Source: Arthrobacter sp. C2
GTDB lineage: Bacteria; Actinomycetota; Actinomycetes; Actinomycetales; Micrococcaceae
NCBI GenBank assembly: GCA_024207135.1
Contig: CP042428.1
Span: forward strand, 4,092,001 to 4,156,000
DNA: 64,000 bases
Direction: 5' to 3'
The notes under the pieces were generated by a model. It was not told the DNA's origin, ran no database searches, and saw nothing but the letters and a program-made list of their open reading frames with translations. Below, piece by piece: positions 40,897 through 49,003 of this stretch. A program made the position numbers and the translations under genes. Numbering within the stretch: the first letter of the stretch is position 1; each line of letters starts with the position of its first letter.

Positions 40897-43535
40897 GAAT
40901 TCCCGGTCTCGAGCCCGACCAGGCTCCTGCGCGCGATCTTCGGCAGGAGCTGCGCGAGTTGCTGGATCGAACGGGATCCACGGGCGTTGTCGTTTCCGGA
41001 CCGATCGGAAGCAGAAAGAGGCAGTTGCTCCTGGAAGTGTTGGGAGAGGAACTCGCGAATGCGGTGCACTTGCTTTGTTCCCCCGTACTGGGTGAAAGTG
41101 CCTTCGGGGCTCTCTCGCCTTTGCTCATAGAATTCGATGGACATCTGGGCGAACTGGAGCTGCTGCGCTACCTCACACAGCGACTCGAATCGACCACGGG
41201 TTCCAAGCAGTTGGTGGTAGTTGAAGAAGCCCAATTTCTCGACGCCGCGAGCGCCTTCGTGCTCTCACAATTGGCCTTGGCTGGAACCATCAAACTCATC
41301 TTGCTGGCCGTGGGCGATGGCCACATTGATACTGTGGTGGCCAGCACCCAGCTTGGTGCCAGATTGGGTCACCTTTCATTGAGTGCTCTTACACCCAGTG
41401 AAGTGGCCGAGCACGTACAACGATTCTTTGGGAAGCCGCCCACCGGCACCTCGGCCAAGGCGATTGCATCAATATGCGGTGGAAACCCCATGCTGATTGA
41501 CGCATTCCTACGGGCCGCGATTGAACAAGGCCTCTTCGTGGAGTCACCCGACTGGTTAGTGCTGACTCGACCGCAGGCGAATGATCGCGTTCACCTGAGT
41601 TCAGTGGTCTCGGAAATCCAAAAGCGGCTTAATGCTGATGATGCCGAGGCGCTGGAAATCCTTGCCCTGGGAGGACCCGCCGAAGCGAAGACACTTCAGC
41701 ATTTCTCGGGCACCAACTTGGGACGGCTCGTGGGAACAGGTCTTGTTCGCTATATCGATGATTCAAGAATCGAGGTATCTGCGCCGATATACGCACACGC
41801 TTTGCGCGACCTGGTCCCACCCGGGAGAAGCGCAGCCCTGTGGGAACGCTTTTCATCGCAGGTCTCGGAAATGGTTACGTCCCCGAAGGCCCTGCTGTGG
41901 GCCTGCGAAAGCGGTGAGATCGTCTCCTACGAGAGATTCGTGGACGCCATTGACCTTGCCAACAAGAACCTGGATTTCATCGAGGCCTGGGAACTTTGCC
42001 AACTCACGGGAGTTTGGGAAGAAGACCCCTTCCTTGCGCTTCTTGCCGCGCGTTCCATGCTGGGCATGGGACAACACCAGTTACTCACGGAAACCATCAG
42101 GCACGCGCTGACACAGACGACGGACCTTGCATTGATCAGCGAGCTCAAATCGGTGGAGGCAAGTTCACTGTGGCAGGAAGGCGATTCCGCCAACGACATC
42201 GGCTCGCTGGTCAGCGATTGGGCGCAACGCACCGAAACCATTGCTTCCGGAGGATCGAGGCAGGAAGCAGGGGCCCTCGAAAAATCCCTGTTTGGGATCG
42301 AGGTCTTGAACCTGTGGCTGGAATTTGGGGCGCGGGAAAATCTTCTATCACTCCTGGATCATGCCCTGGAATGCGAACGACGGAGCATCGCCGGGAGCGT
42401 GGAATTCCTGAACTGCCGTGACGTGCGCTGCCGGGTGCTTCTGGACCTGGGCAGATTCGTTGAAGCGGCCGATGCCGCCCTCGAGGCGGTGGACCTGATT
42501 CGCGCAAGTTCGGAAGTTGAATCGATGGACGGCTACCAATTCATGACAACCGCGCTGAGGGCATTGATCGCGGTGGGGGATTACGACGCCGTGGGGACAA
42601 TTGCCTCGTACCGGGAGTCGGCTCATCCGAGCCTGCAGATGCACTGGAGCGGCACACTGCATCTTTGGGCGGGCTTCGCGGCTGTTCAGCAGGGACGCTG
42701 GCAACGCGCCGGACGGCTGCTGTCCGAAGCTCGTGCGGAGCTCGCCATCAACGATCCGGACCAACTGCATGAATTGGCCGAGGCTCTGGGGGTCTACGAA
42801 GACGCGCAGCTTCACGGGGCCGAGGCTCAGCAGATACCCGAATACCGGGAAACCGCGCTACTACGTGGTTACCACGGACTTGGAAACGAAGACGCGAAGC
42901 TCCTCGCCGAAGGCTATCTGGCCTTGGCATCGTCCCCGGCCAACACAGACCGACTGAACCAGCTCATTGATCGTGCCAAGCGAGAACGGCACGCGCACAC
43001 CGAACACCAATTGCTGCTGATGCGTTGGCAGATGGGGCTTTCCACCGCCGCCGGACCCGCTGGGTGCGAGCGGCTGCGGCAATTGAGTGTCAAGGGCGTT
43101 TCGCAAAGAAGCAATGCACTGGCGGCGGCACTCGAGCTGACTACCTCGGCGGGGACGGAAATGATCGACCAAGTGGCAGAAGAGCTGTTCTCGGTGGGCG
43201 AAACGGGATTGGGCGCGGAGCTGTTGGCCTCATCTCTGCACGAGCTCACTGCAGAGGGCCATGAACGCCGCCGTGGGCTCGTTCTTCGTCGTTTGGCCAT
43301 GTGGATCCAGGAACTGGGCGGGACTGCCTGGGGACCGCTGCGACCGGTGGTGCGTGAGAGAAGCTTGACCAGACGCGAGGAAGAAATCATCTCGTTGGTT
43401 CGAGAGGGAAAAAGCAACAAGGAAATTGCTCGAAAACTGACGGTGTCCCAGCGGACTGTGGAAGGTCATTTGTATCGGGTTTTTGCCAAGCTCGGCATCA
43501 GCGGCCGGGAAGAACTGGGCGCGACAGAAACGTAG
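40893..43535 (+). CDS. Large LuxR-family transcriptional regulator 3
   Basis: 880 residues: N-terminal NTPase-like domain, long helical repeat middle, and a LuxR helix-turn-helix from residue 825 (LTRREEEIISLV, SNKEIARKLTVSQRTVEGHL). The P-loop reads GPIGSRKR (36-43): the Lys is kept, but the Gly before it and the following Ser/Thr are lost. The Walker B region VVVEEAQFLD (108-117) keeps two acids. The ATGA overlap with regulator 2 implies co-translation in one operon. Its stop is about 150 nt before the promoter of the structured RNA that precedes the polysaccharide genes. Confidence 0.85.
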   Translation: MRIPGLEPDQAPARDLRQELRELLDRTGSTGVVVSGPIGSRKRQLLLEVLGEELANAVHLLCSPVLGESAFGALSPLLIEFDGHLGELELLRYLTQRLESTTGSKQLVVVEEAQFLDAASAFVLSQLALAGTIKLILLAVGDGHIDTVVASTQLGARLGHLSLSALTPSEVAEHVQRFFGKPPTGTSAKAIASICGGNPMLIDAFLRAAIEQGLFVESPDWLVLTRPQANDRVHLSSVVSEIQKRLNADDAEALEILALGGPAEAKTLQHFSGTNLGRLVGTGLVRYIDDSRIEVSAPIYAHALRDLVPPGRSAALWERFSSQVSEMVTSPKALLWACESGEIVSYERFVDAIDLANKNLDFIEAWELCQLTGVWEEDPFLALLAARSMLGMGQHQLLTETIRHALTQTTDLALISELKSVEASSLWQEGDSANDIGSLVSDWAQRTETIASGGSRQEAGALEKSLFGIEVLNLWLEFGARENLLSLLDHALECERRSIAGSVEFLNCRDVRCRVLLDLGRFVEAADAALEAVDLIRASSEVESMDGYQFMTTALRALIAVGDYDAVGTIASYRESAHPSLQMHWSGTLHLWAGFAAVQQGRWQRAGRLLSEARAELAINDPDQLHELAEALGVYEDAQLHGAEAQQIPEYRETALLRGYHGLGNEDAKLLAEGYLALASSPANTDRLNQLIDRAKRERHAHTEHQLLLMRWQMGLSTAAGPAGCERLRQLSVKGVSQRSNALAAALELTTSAGTEMIDQVAEELFSVGETGLGAELLASSLHELTAEGHERRRGLVLRRLAMWIQELGGTAWGPLRPVVRERSLTRREEEIISLVREGKSNKEIARKLTVSQRTVEGHLYRVFAKLGISGREELGATET

Positions 43536-43551
43536 CTTCCTGCTCTCGCTT

Positions 43552-43576
43552 CATGGCCGGCACCGCCGTGGCCATG
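43552..43576 (+). terminator. Hairpin just after regulator 3
   Basis: CATGGCC (43552-43558) pairs with GGCCATG (43570-43576), with an inner GGC/GCC helix. It begins 17 nt after the stop codon, so it may end the regulator transcript, although no T-tract follows. Confidence 0.4.
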
Positions 43577-43672
43577 CCGCGAATTTCACCGAGTAGCCAC
43601 GAGCCGGAAACCGCGTAGTGTCCGGCCGAGAATCAGGTAGGACGTACGCGTGAGACCGCGGCGGCCCCTGCC

Positions 43673-43678
43673 TAGTAT
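43673..43678 (+). promoter_or_regulatory. -10 element of the structured RNA
   Basis: TAGTAT fits the TANNNT -10 pattern used in this window and lies about 7 nt before the first base of the RNA structure. No good -35 is present, which would fit an activated promoter; GACGTACG lies 26-33 nt upstream. Confidence 0.45.
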
Positions 43679-43684
43679 TTGAGT

Positions 43685-43918
43685 TACCCCGAGGGATTCT
43701 GTTCCCGGCAGAGACCGTGTCAGGTGCCCCCGCCTGAAACACGGTTCCGGAGCCGGAACACGGCAAGGGGGCAAGTGGTCCCCACGAGTGGGGCATCACT
43801 TGAACATCAGGACTGGAGTCGGCGGTTGGCGATCCGCTTTCGGGCGTGATCGACCCCCCAGCAACCGCCGGCTCCTTCCGTAAAAAACCTCCCCGGTGCG
43901 TTGTGCCGGGGTTTTTCA
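43685..43918 (+). ncRNA. Candidate structured RNA / riboswitch-like leader with terminator
   Basis: No coding frame explains this region. Helices visible: GGGA/TCCC (43693-43706); ACCGTGT-CAGG (43714-43724) with CCTG-AA-ACACGGT (43733-43745); GTTCCG/CGGAAC with a GAGC loop (43744-43759); AAGTG-CCCCAC with GTGGGG-CACTT (43773-43801); and a 14-pair helix, GGAGTCGGCGGTTG (43815-43828) with CAACCGCCGGCTCC (43862-43875), with one G-U. The loop GCCCCC (43726-43731) can pair with GGGGGC (43767-43772) as a pseudoknot. ACACGG occurs twice (43740 and 43759 regions), giving ACCGTGT two competing partners. It ends at an intrinsic terminator. It resembles none of the common RNAs I know (6S, RNase P, SRP, tmRNA, c-di-GMP, cobalamin). 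It could be a leader controlling the polysaccharide operon or a free small RNA. Confidence 0.6.
43891..43917 (+). terminator. Intrinsic terminator of the structured RNA
   Basis: CCCCGG (43891-43896) pairs with CCGGGG (43906-43911), followed by TTTTTCATT and preceded by AAAAAA, so it may work on both strands. It stands between the structured RNA and the polysaccharide operon. Confidence 0.8.
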
Positions 43919-43948
43919 TTGCCCGGGGATCCACCGCTTGCCCCTTGT

Positions 43949-43971
43949 GGGTCGGTACGTACGTAAGACCC
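43949..43971. promoter_or_regulatory. Operator-like palindrome upstream of the polysaccharide operon
   Basis: GGGTC (43949-43953) and GACCC (43967-43971) flank the self-complementary core TACGTACGTA (43956-43965). The 23-bp symmetrical element is of the size bound by a dimeric helix-turn-helix protein. The core ACGTAC also appears upstream of regulator 2 and of the structured RNA. Confidence 0.45.
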
Positions 43972-43982
43972 GAGTGTCTACT

Positions 43983-44039
43983 TGGCTCCTCGTGGAGTCG
44001 AATCGAGTAGTCGTTTACGCGTGTACCCGGAAGGAGCCA
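43983..44039 (+). repeat. Long-range inverted repeat in the polysaccharide operon leader
   Basis: TGGCTCCT (43983-43990) and AGGAGCCA (44032-44039) are exact reverse complements enclosing 41 nt. Downstream lie two direct CTTGGGGA copies (about 44096-44111) and a possible promoter TTGGGG-N17-CCTATT (-10 about 44128-44133) that would give a leader of about 45 nt before the first gene. Confidence 0.35.
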
Positions 44040-44185
44040 GAACTAGGCTCGACACAGATCGACATTGGGGAATTGATAAAACCTGTAGGACAAAACTTGG
44101 GGACTTGGGGAACAATGTACAGCGCATCCTATTCGCGTGTGCGTGCAATTTCCATGAGCCCGATTCATGGCGAAGGATCACTCAC

Positions 44186-45670
44186 ATGACCAACATCAAC
44201 GAGTCATTCGATGCGGCCTCGCATTGGTGGCCGGTGCGCGCAAATGTTCGGTCCCGCACCGAAGCGATTACGGTCGAAGCGCCCGCCAGGGCGTGGCGGC
44301 GCAGATTCACGTGGCGGCTAACCGCAACGGATGTAGCAACCATCGTGTTGGTATCCGCCATCGGTTCGATGGCCTTTCCCGGAGTCGCGAGCACGGGGAG
44401 GCTGGAGGTAGCCGTCGCGGCCATGTTCTGGATGCTTCTCCTTGCGCTTTATCGAACCCGCTCATTGCAGCGCATCGGTGCAGGAGCCTTGGAATACAAG
44501 CGTGTTGTCGATGCCTCTGCAGTCTCCGCCGGCTGGACCGCCATGGCCATCATCCTCACCAACTCGATGGAGAACCGCTGGATCCTCTTGGCCGTCTACC
44601 CCGTCGGGCTGCTGGCGCTGCTGCTGGAACGGTGGCTCTGGCGCCAGTGGTTGACGCGGCAAAGCACCAAGTCCGGGCACTACCTGTCGCACGTCGTGGT
44701 CGTCGGCCAGATCCCGGATATCCGATATGTCACCGAACGGCTCGCCCAGCACTCCGGTGCAGCCTACAAGGTCGTAGGCGCGGTTTATGACGAAGAGGTT
44801 GTGCCCGGGCACGGTGCGGCCTACCTGCAACGCGCGGGCCTGGCCAACCTGGAAAACGTGGTGGCCAGCACGGGGGCCGATGCCGTCATCGTCGCCGGTT
44901 CGCTGCGTGCCGGCAATGAAGAGATCCGCAAGCTGGGATGGCGTTTGGAAGAATCACGCACCCAGATCATCCTGGTCTCGAGCCTGACGAATGTCGCCGG
45001 CCCCCGTATCAGGATGCGCCCGGTCGAGGGCCTGCCACTGATGCATGTGGACCTGCCCAACTTCGACGGCGGGCACCACGTGGTGAAACGCGCCATGGAC
45101 ATCGTCTTGTCGGGGACCGCGCTGATCCTGCTCGCCCCGGTCCTGGCCGTCCTGGCAATCATCGTCAGGAAAGACAGCGAAGGCCCGGCCTTCTTCTCCC
45201 AGTATCGGGTCGGCCGCAGCGGGGAACCGTTCAAGATGTACAAGTTCCGCTCGATGGTGGTTGATGCCGAGGACCAGCTGGAAAGCCTCCAAGGCGAAAA
45301 CGAGGGCCACGGCTACCTCTTCAAGCACAAGGCCGACCCGAGGATCACCGGCGCGGGCAGATGGATGCGCAAGTATTCTCTCGATGAATTGCCCCAGCTG
45401 TTTAACGTCCTCAAGGGCGACATGTCCTTGGTGGGTCCCCGTCCGCCCTTGGCGAGCGAAGTGGCCCAGTACGAAGGAGCCACCGAACGTCGCCTGTACA
45501 TCAAGCCAGGCGTCACGGGACTGTGGCAGACCCGCGGACGTTCGGACCTGCCAATGGATGAAAGCATCCGCCTCGATTTGTACTACGTGGAGAACTGGTC
45601 GGTGACCGGGGACCTCATGATCATGTGGCGGACCGTGAAGGTCATGATCAAACCGGAAGGTGCATACTAA
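44186..45670 (+). CDS. Polyprenyl glycosylphosphotransferase (WcaJ/WbaP-like initiating sugar transferase)
   Basis: Membrane enzyme that starts glycan repeat-unit synthesis by moving a sugar-1-phosphate onto undecaprenyl phosphate. 494 residues: four membrane helices (about 46-64, 72-89, 108-125, 132-148), a CoA-binding-like Rossmann region (170-290), then a re-entrant helix and the bacterial sugar transferase domain. That domain shows KRAMDIVLSGTALILLAPVL, GPAFFSQYRVGRSGEPFKMY, KFRSMV and LFNVLKGDMSLVGPRPP. The ATG has GAAGGA upstream. It heads the operon: the next gene starts immediately after the stop. Sugar specificity cannot be read. Confidence 0.94.
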   Translation: MTNINESFDAASHWWPVRANVRSRTEAITVEAPARAWRRRFTWRLTATDVATIVLVSAIGSMAFPGVASTGRLEVAVAAMFWMLLLALYRTRSLQRIGAGALEYKRVVDASAVSAGWTAMAIILTNSMENRWILLAVYPVGLLALLLERWLWRQWLTRQSTKSGHYLSHVVVVGQIPDIRYVTERLAQHSGAAYKVVGAVYDEEVVPGHGAAYLQRAGLANLENVVASTGADAVIVAGSLRAGNEEIRKLGWRLEESRTQIILVSSLTNVAGPRIRMRPVEGLPLMHVDLPNFDGGHHVVKRAMDIVLSGTALILLAPVLAVLAIIVRKDSEGPAFFSQYRVGRSGEPFKMYKFRSMVVDAEDQLESLQGENEGHGYLFKHKADPRITGAGRWMRKYSLDELPQLFNVLKGDMSLVGPRPPLASEVAQYEGATERRLYIKPGVTGLWQTRGRSDLPMDESIRLDLYYVENWSVTGDLMIMWRTVKVMIKPEGAY

Positions 45671-46753
45671 ATGTCGAACATGGGTCAACCGTTGAACATC
45701 GCGGTCATTGGGGCCGGATACTGGGGACCGAATCTGGCCCGCAACCTTTCCGCCTCGCCGTTGTGGAACCTGGCGGCGATCTGCGACCTGGACACCGAGC
45801 GTGCCACGGCACTGTCCGCCAAGGTGGGCCACCCCGCGGTGGTTCCGGATGTCACCGAACTTCTCGAGGAACATGAACTCGACGCCGTCGCCATCGCCAC
45901 GCCCGCCCGCACCCACTCGGCCATTGCCATGGCCGCACTGATGGCCGGAAAGCATGTGCTGGTGGAAAAGCCCTTGGCCGATCGCGGGACCGCCGGCCAG
46001 GAAATGGTCGACACCGCACACGACCGCGGGCTGGTGCTGATGGCGGACCACACATACTGCTACACCCCTGCGGTGATGAAGATGCGTCAGCTCATTGCCG
46101 ACGGAGACCTGGGGGAGATCCTCTACATCGATTCGGTCCGCATCAACCTGGGGCTGATCCAGCCCGACGTGGACGTGTTTTGGGACCTGGCGCCGCATGA
46201 CCTGTCCATCCTGGACTTCATCCTTCCCGAGGGGCTTAGTCCCTTGACGGTGACGGCGCAGTCGGCTGACCCGCTCGGGGCCGGGAAGGCCTGCGTGGGG
46301 TACCTGTCCCTGCCGTTGCCCGGCGGCGGACTGGCACACATCCACGTGAACTGGCTCAGCCCCACCAAGATCCGGCGCATGGTCGTCGGCGGGTCCAAGC
46401 GGACCTTGGTGTGGGACGACCTGAATCCGCAGCAGCGCCTGAGCATCTACGACCGCGGCGTTGACCTGCAGGCCCAGGAACTAACCAACGAGGACAGCGC
46501 CCACCGGCGCAACGCCTCGATCTCCTATCGCCTGGGCGACACCTGGTCCCCGGCGCTGGAGGAATTCGAGCCATTGGGGGCGATGGTGAAGCAGTTCCAC
46601 TCCAGCATCAGCCAAGGCCTGGCATCGCCGACCGACGGCCGGGCGGCGATGCGGGTCCTTTCGGTCCTGGAGGCCACCAGCCGCAGCCTTGCCAAGGGCG
46701 GCCGCCGAGCTCGGGTGCAAGGAGAAGCGCTGCGCCTCGAAGTAGCCAAATAA
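45671..46753 (+). CDS. Gfo/Idh/MocA family nucleotide-sugar oxidoreductase
   Basis: 360-residue dehydrogenase with the N-terminal Rossmann loop IAVIGAGYWGPNLARNLSAS and the conserved HVLVEKPLADRGTAGQEM containing the catalytic EKP. In polysaccharide clusters such enzymes (WlbA, WbpB, GnnA) oxidise C3 of a UDP-HexNAc so that an aminotransferase can add a 3-amino group. The two DegT aminotransferases and the hexapeptide acetyltransferase in this island fit that use. It starts directly at the preceding stop codon. Confidence 0.88.
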   Translation: MSNMGQPLNIAVIGAGYWGPNLARNLSASPLWNLAAICDLDTERATALSAKVGHPAVVPDVTELLEEHELDAVAIATPARTHSAIAMAALMAGKHVLVEKPLADRGTAGQEMVDTAHDRGLVLMADHTYCYTPAVMKMRQLIADGDLGEILYIDSVRINLGLIQPDVDVFWDLAPHDLSILDFILPEGLSPLTVTAQSADPLGAGKACVGYLSLPLPGGGLAHIHVNWLSPTKIRRMVVGGSKRTLVWDDLNPQQRLSIYDRGVDLQAQELTNEDSAHRRNASISYRLGDTWSPALEEFEPLGAMVKQFHSSISQGLASPTDGRAAMRVLSVLEATSRSLAKGGRRARVQGEALRLEVAK

Positions 46754-46787
46754 GCACACGGAAAGCACAAGAAAAACTGGGGGCATC

Positions 46788-47837
46788 ATGAACAAGGACA
46801 TCACAGGCGGCCGTGCCGTGAACACGGACGTCCTGGCCGGTGGGAAATACCTGGTCACCGGCGGTGCGGGAACCATCGGCTCGGAAGTCGTCGACCAGCT
46901 GCTGGCCGCCGGGGCCGGGCAGGTGGACGTGCTGGACAACCTGGTCCGCGGCCGGCGCAGCAACCTGGCCGGGGCACTGGCCACGGGACGTTGCACCCTC
47001 GTGGAGGGGGACCTGGCCGACACGAAGCTGGTGGGCGAGCTGGTGGAGGGCAAGGACGTCGTCTTCCACCAAGCAGCCATCCGCATCACCCAATGCGCCG
47101 AAGAGCCGCGCCTGGCCCTGGAAGTGCTGGTCGATGGGACATTCAACGTCCTGGAAGCGGCCGCGCGCGCCAAGGTGCCCAGGCTCGTTGCGGCCTCCAG
47201 CGCCTCGGTCTATGGCCAGGCCGAGAACTTCCCCACCACCGAGCGCCACCATCCCTACAACAACGACACCTTCTACGGGGCCGCAAAGACCTTCAACGAA
47301 GGGATGCTGCGCGCCTTCCGGGCCATGTATGGCACCAACTACGTCGCCCTGCGCTACTTCAACGTCTACGGGCCGCGCATGGACGTGCACGGCGCCTACA
47401 CCGAGGTGTTGGTTCGCTGGATGGAACGCATCGCCGACGGGCTGCCGCCGCTGATTTTCGGCACCGGGGACCAAACCATGGACTTCGTGTTCACCCGGGA
47501 CATCGCCCGCGCCAACCTCCTGGCCGCCGCCAGCGGCATCAACGAGGGCACCTACAACATCGCCAGCGGCACCGAGACCAGCCTGCTGGGGCTCGCCGAG
47601 GCGCTGTTGAGGGTCATGGGATCGGACCTGGAGGTGGAGCTCGGGCCCGAACGCGCCGTCAACGGGGTGGCACGCCGTCTGGCGGACACTTCGGAGGCGC
47701 AACGCGATCTCGGATTCACCGCCCAGGTCGGACTCGAGGAAGGCCTGCGCAGCCTCGTCACCTGGTGGGAACCGCTGCGCGAGGAAGTCGCTGCCGGACG
47801 CCTGGCCGGGTCCAAGACGGGGGCGGGGCTGAAATGA
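46788..47837 (+). CDS. NAD-dependent epimerase/dehydratase (UDP-glucose 4-epimerase-like)
   Basis: 349-residue extended SDR protein: GGAGTIGSEVVDQLLAAG for NAD binding, AASSASVYGQAE with the catalytic Ser, and FYGAAKTFNEGML with Tyr-x3-Lys; LRYFNVYGPRMDVHGAY is typical of UDP-sugar 4-epimerases of the WbpP/Gne type. It would supply a C4 epimer of a UDP-sugar to the pathway. GGGGG precedes the ATG. It is coupled to the next aminotransferase by an ATGA overlap. Confidence 0.88.
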   Translation: MNKDITGGRAVNTDVLAGGKYLVTGGAGTIGSEVVDQLLAAGAGQVDVLDNLVRGRRSNLAGALATGRCTLVEGDLADTKLVGELVEGKDVVFHQAAIRITQCAEEPRLALEVLVDGTFNVLEAAARAKVPRLVAASSASVYGQAENFPTTERHHPYNNDTFYGAAKTFNEGMLRAFRAMYGTNYVALRYFNVYGPRMDVHGAYTEVLVRWMERIADGLPPLIFGTGDQTMDFVFTRDIARANLLAAASGINEGTYNIASGTETSLLGLAEALLRVMGSDLEVELGPERAVNGVARRLADTSEAQRDLGFTAQVGLEEGLRSLVTWWEPLREEVAAGRLAGSKTGAGLK

Positions 47838-49000
47838 ACACCGTCCCGTCGACCGCCGCACCGGCAACCCTTGAACGCATCAATGTCATGAAGCCATGGC
47901 TGGGCGAGGAGGAAGCCCAGGCCATCGCGGAGGTCGTGGCCTCGGGTTGGGTGGCCCAGGGCCCGAAGACCGCAGCCTTCGAATCGGCGTTTGCCAAGCA
48001 CCAGATGGCGGCATATGCGGTAGCCACCTCAAGTTGCACCACCGCGCTTCACCTGGCATTGCTCGTAGCCGGGGTCAAGGCCGGAGACGACGTCCTGCTT
48101 CCCTCCTTCTCCTTCATCGCCACGGCCAACGCGCCGACCTATGTGGGTGCGCACCCCGTCTTCGTCGATGTGGAGCCCGGCACCGGAAACGTCACCGTTG
48201 AAACCCTCGAGCGGGGATTGACCGTGGCGACGACCGCCGTGATCGTCGTGGACCAGGGTGGCATTCCCGTCGATCTGGCGCCCATCCGCCACTGGTGCGA
48301 CAGCCACGGGTTGAAACTCATTGAGGATGCCGCCTGCGCCGCGGGATCCACTTACCGCGGAGAACCGGTGGGCCGCGGGGCGGATGTCACTGCCTGGTCC
48401 TTCCACCCCCGCAAGCTGCTGACCACCGGCGAAGGCGGGATGCTCACCACGAACAACGAGGCGTGGGCCGCCCGCGCCCGGACCCTGCGTGAACACGCCA
48501 TGGGCACCTCGGCCGCCGAACGCCACTCCGCGCTCGTCGCCCCGGCCGAAAGCTATGCGGAGATCGGCTACAACTTCCGCATGACCGACCTGCAGGCGGC
48601 CATGGGCTTGGTGCAACTGGGCAAGCTGGATGCGATGGTGTCCCGACGCCGCGACCTGGTGCAACGGTACCGGGACGCGCTGGAGGGGAACGCCGGGCTG
48701 GAACTGGTGCGGGACCCGGAACACGGAACTTCCAACTTCCAGTCCTGCTGGCTCGAGGTGCTGCCCGACTACCCGCTGGACCGCGAGGGACTGCTCGAAC
48801 ACCTGGGCAGCCTCGGGATTTCCGCCCGGCGCGGCATCATGGCCGCACACCTGCAACCCGCCTACGCCCACGTGGCCGCCGGCGAACTGCCGGTGACCGA
48901 ACAGCTGACCCGAAACACGCTGATCCTGCCCCTGTACCACCAGCTCTCCGACACAGACCAGCGACGCGTCATCGACGCGCTGGCGAACCCCAAGGAGTAG
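47834..49000 (+). CDS. DegT/DnrJ/EryC1 aminotransferase 1
   Basis: 388-residue PLP-dependent sugar aminotransferase. The PLP lysine lies in AWSFHPRKLLTTGEGGML; other family marks are TSSCTTALHLALLVAG, LIEDAACAAGSTYRG and FRMTDLQAAMGLVQLGKLD. The TTGEGGM context is closer to 4-aminotransferases (PerA/PglE type) than to the 3-amino type. That agrees with the PglD/NeuD-like acetyltransferase encoded next, 3 bp downstream. The substrate is inferred only. Confidence 0.9.
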   Translation: MNTVPSTAAPATLERINVMKPWLGEEEAQAIAEVVASGWVAQGPKTAAFESAFAKHQMAAYAVATSSCTTALHLALLVAGVKAGDDVLLPSFSFIATANAPTYVGAHPVFVDVEPGTGNVTVETLERGLTVATTAVIVVDQGGIPVDLAPIRHWCDSHGLKLIEDAACAAGSTYRGEPVGRGADVTAWSFHPRKLLTTGEGGMLTTNNEAWAARARTLREHAMGTSAAERHSALVAPAESYAEIGYNFRMTDLQAAMGLVQLGKLDAMVSRRRDLVQRYRDALEGNAGLELVRDPEHGTSNFQSCWLEVLPDYPLDREGLLEHLGSLGISARRGIMAAHLQPAYAHVAAGELPVTEQLTRNTLILPLYHQLSDTDQRRVIDALANPKE

Positions 49001-49003
49001 GCC

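Noticed and set aside
43685-43918. Identity as 6S RNA, SRP RNA, RNase P RNA, tmRNA, cobalamin, SAM or c-di-GMP element
   Set aside because: None of the diagnostic sequences I know for these is present (such as GAGGAAAGTCC for RNase P or the GCCACTG box of cobalamin elements). The structure was therefore left unassigned.
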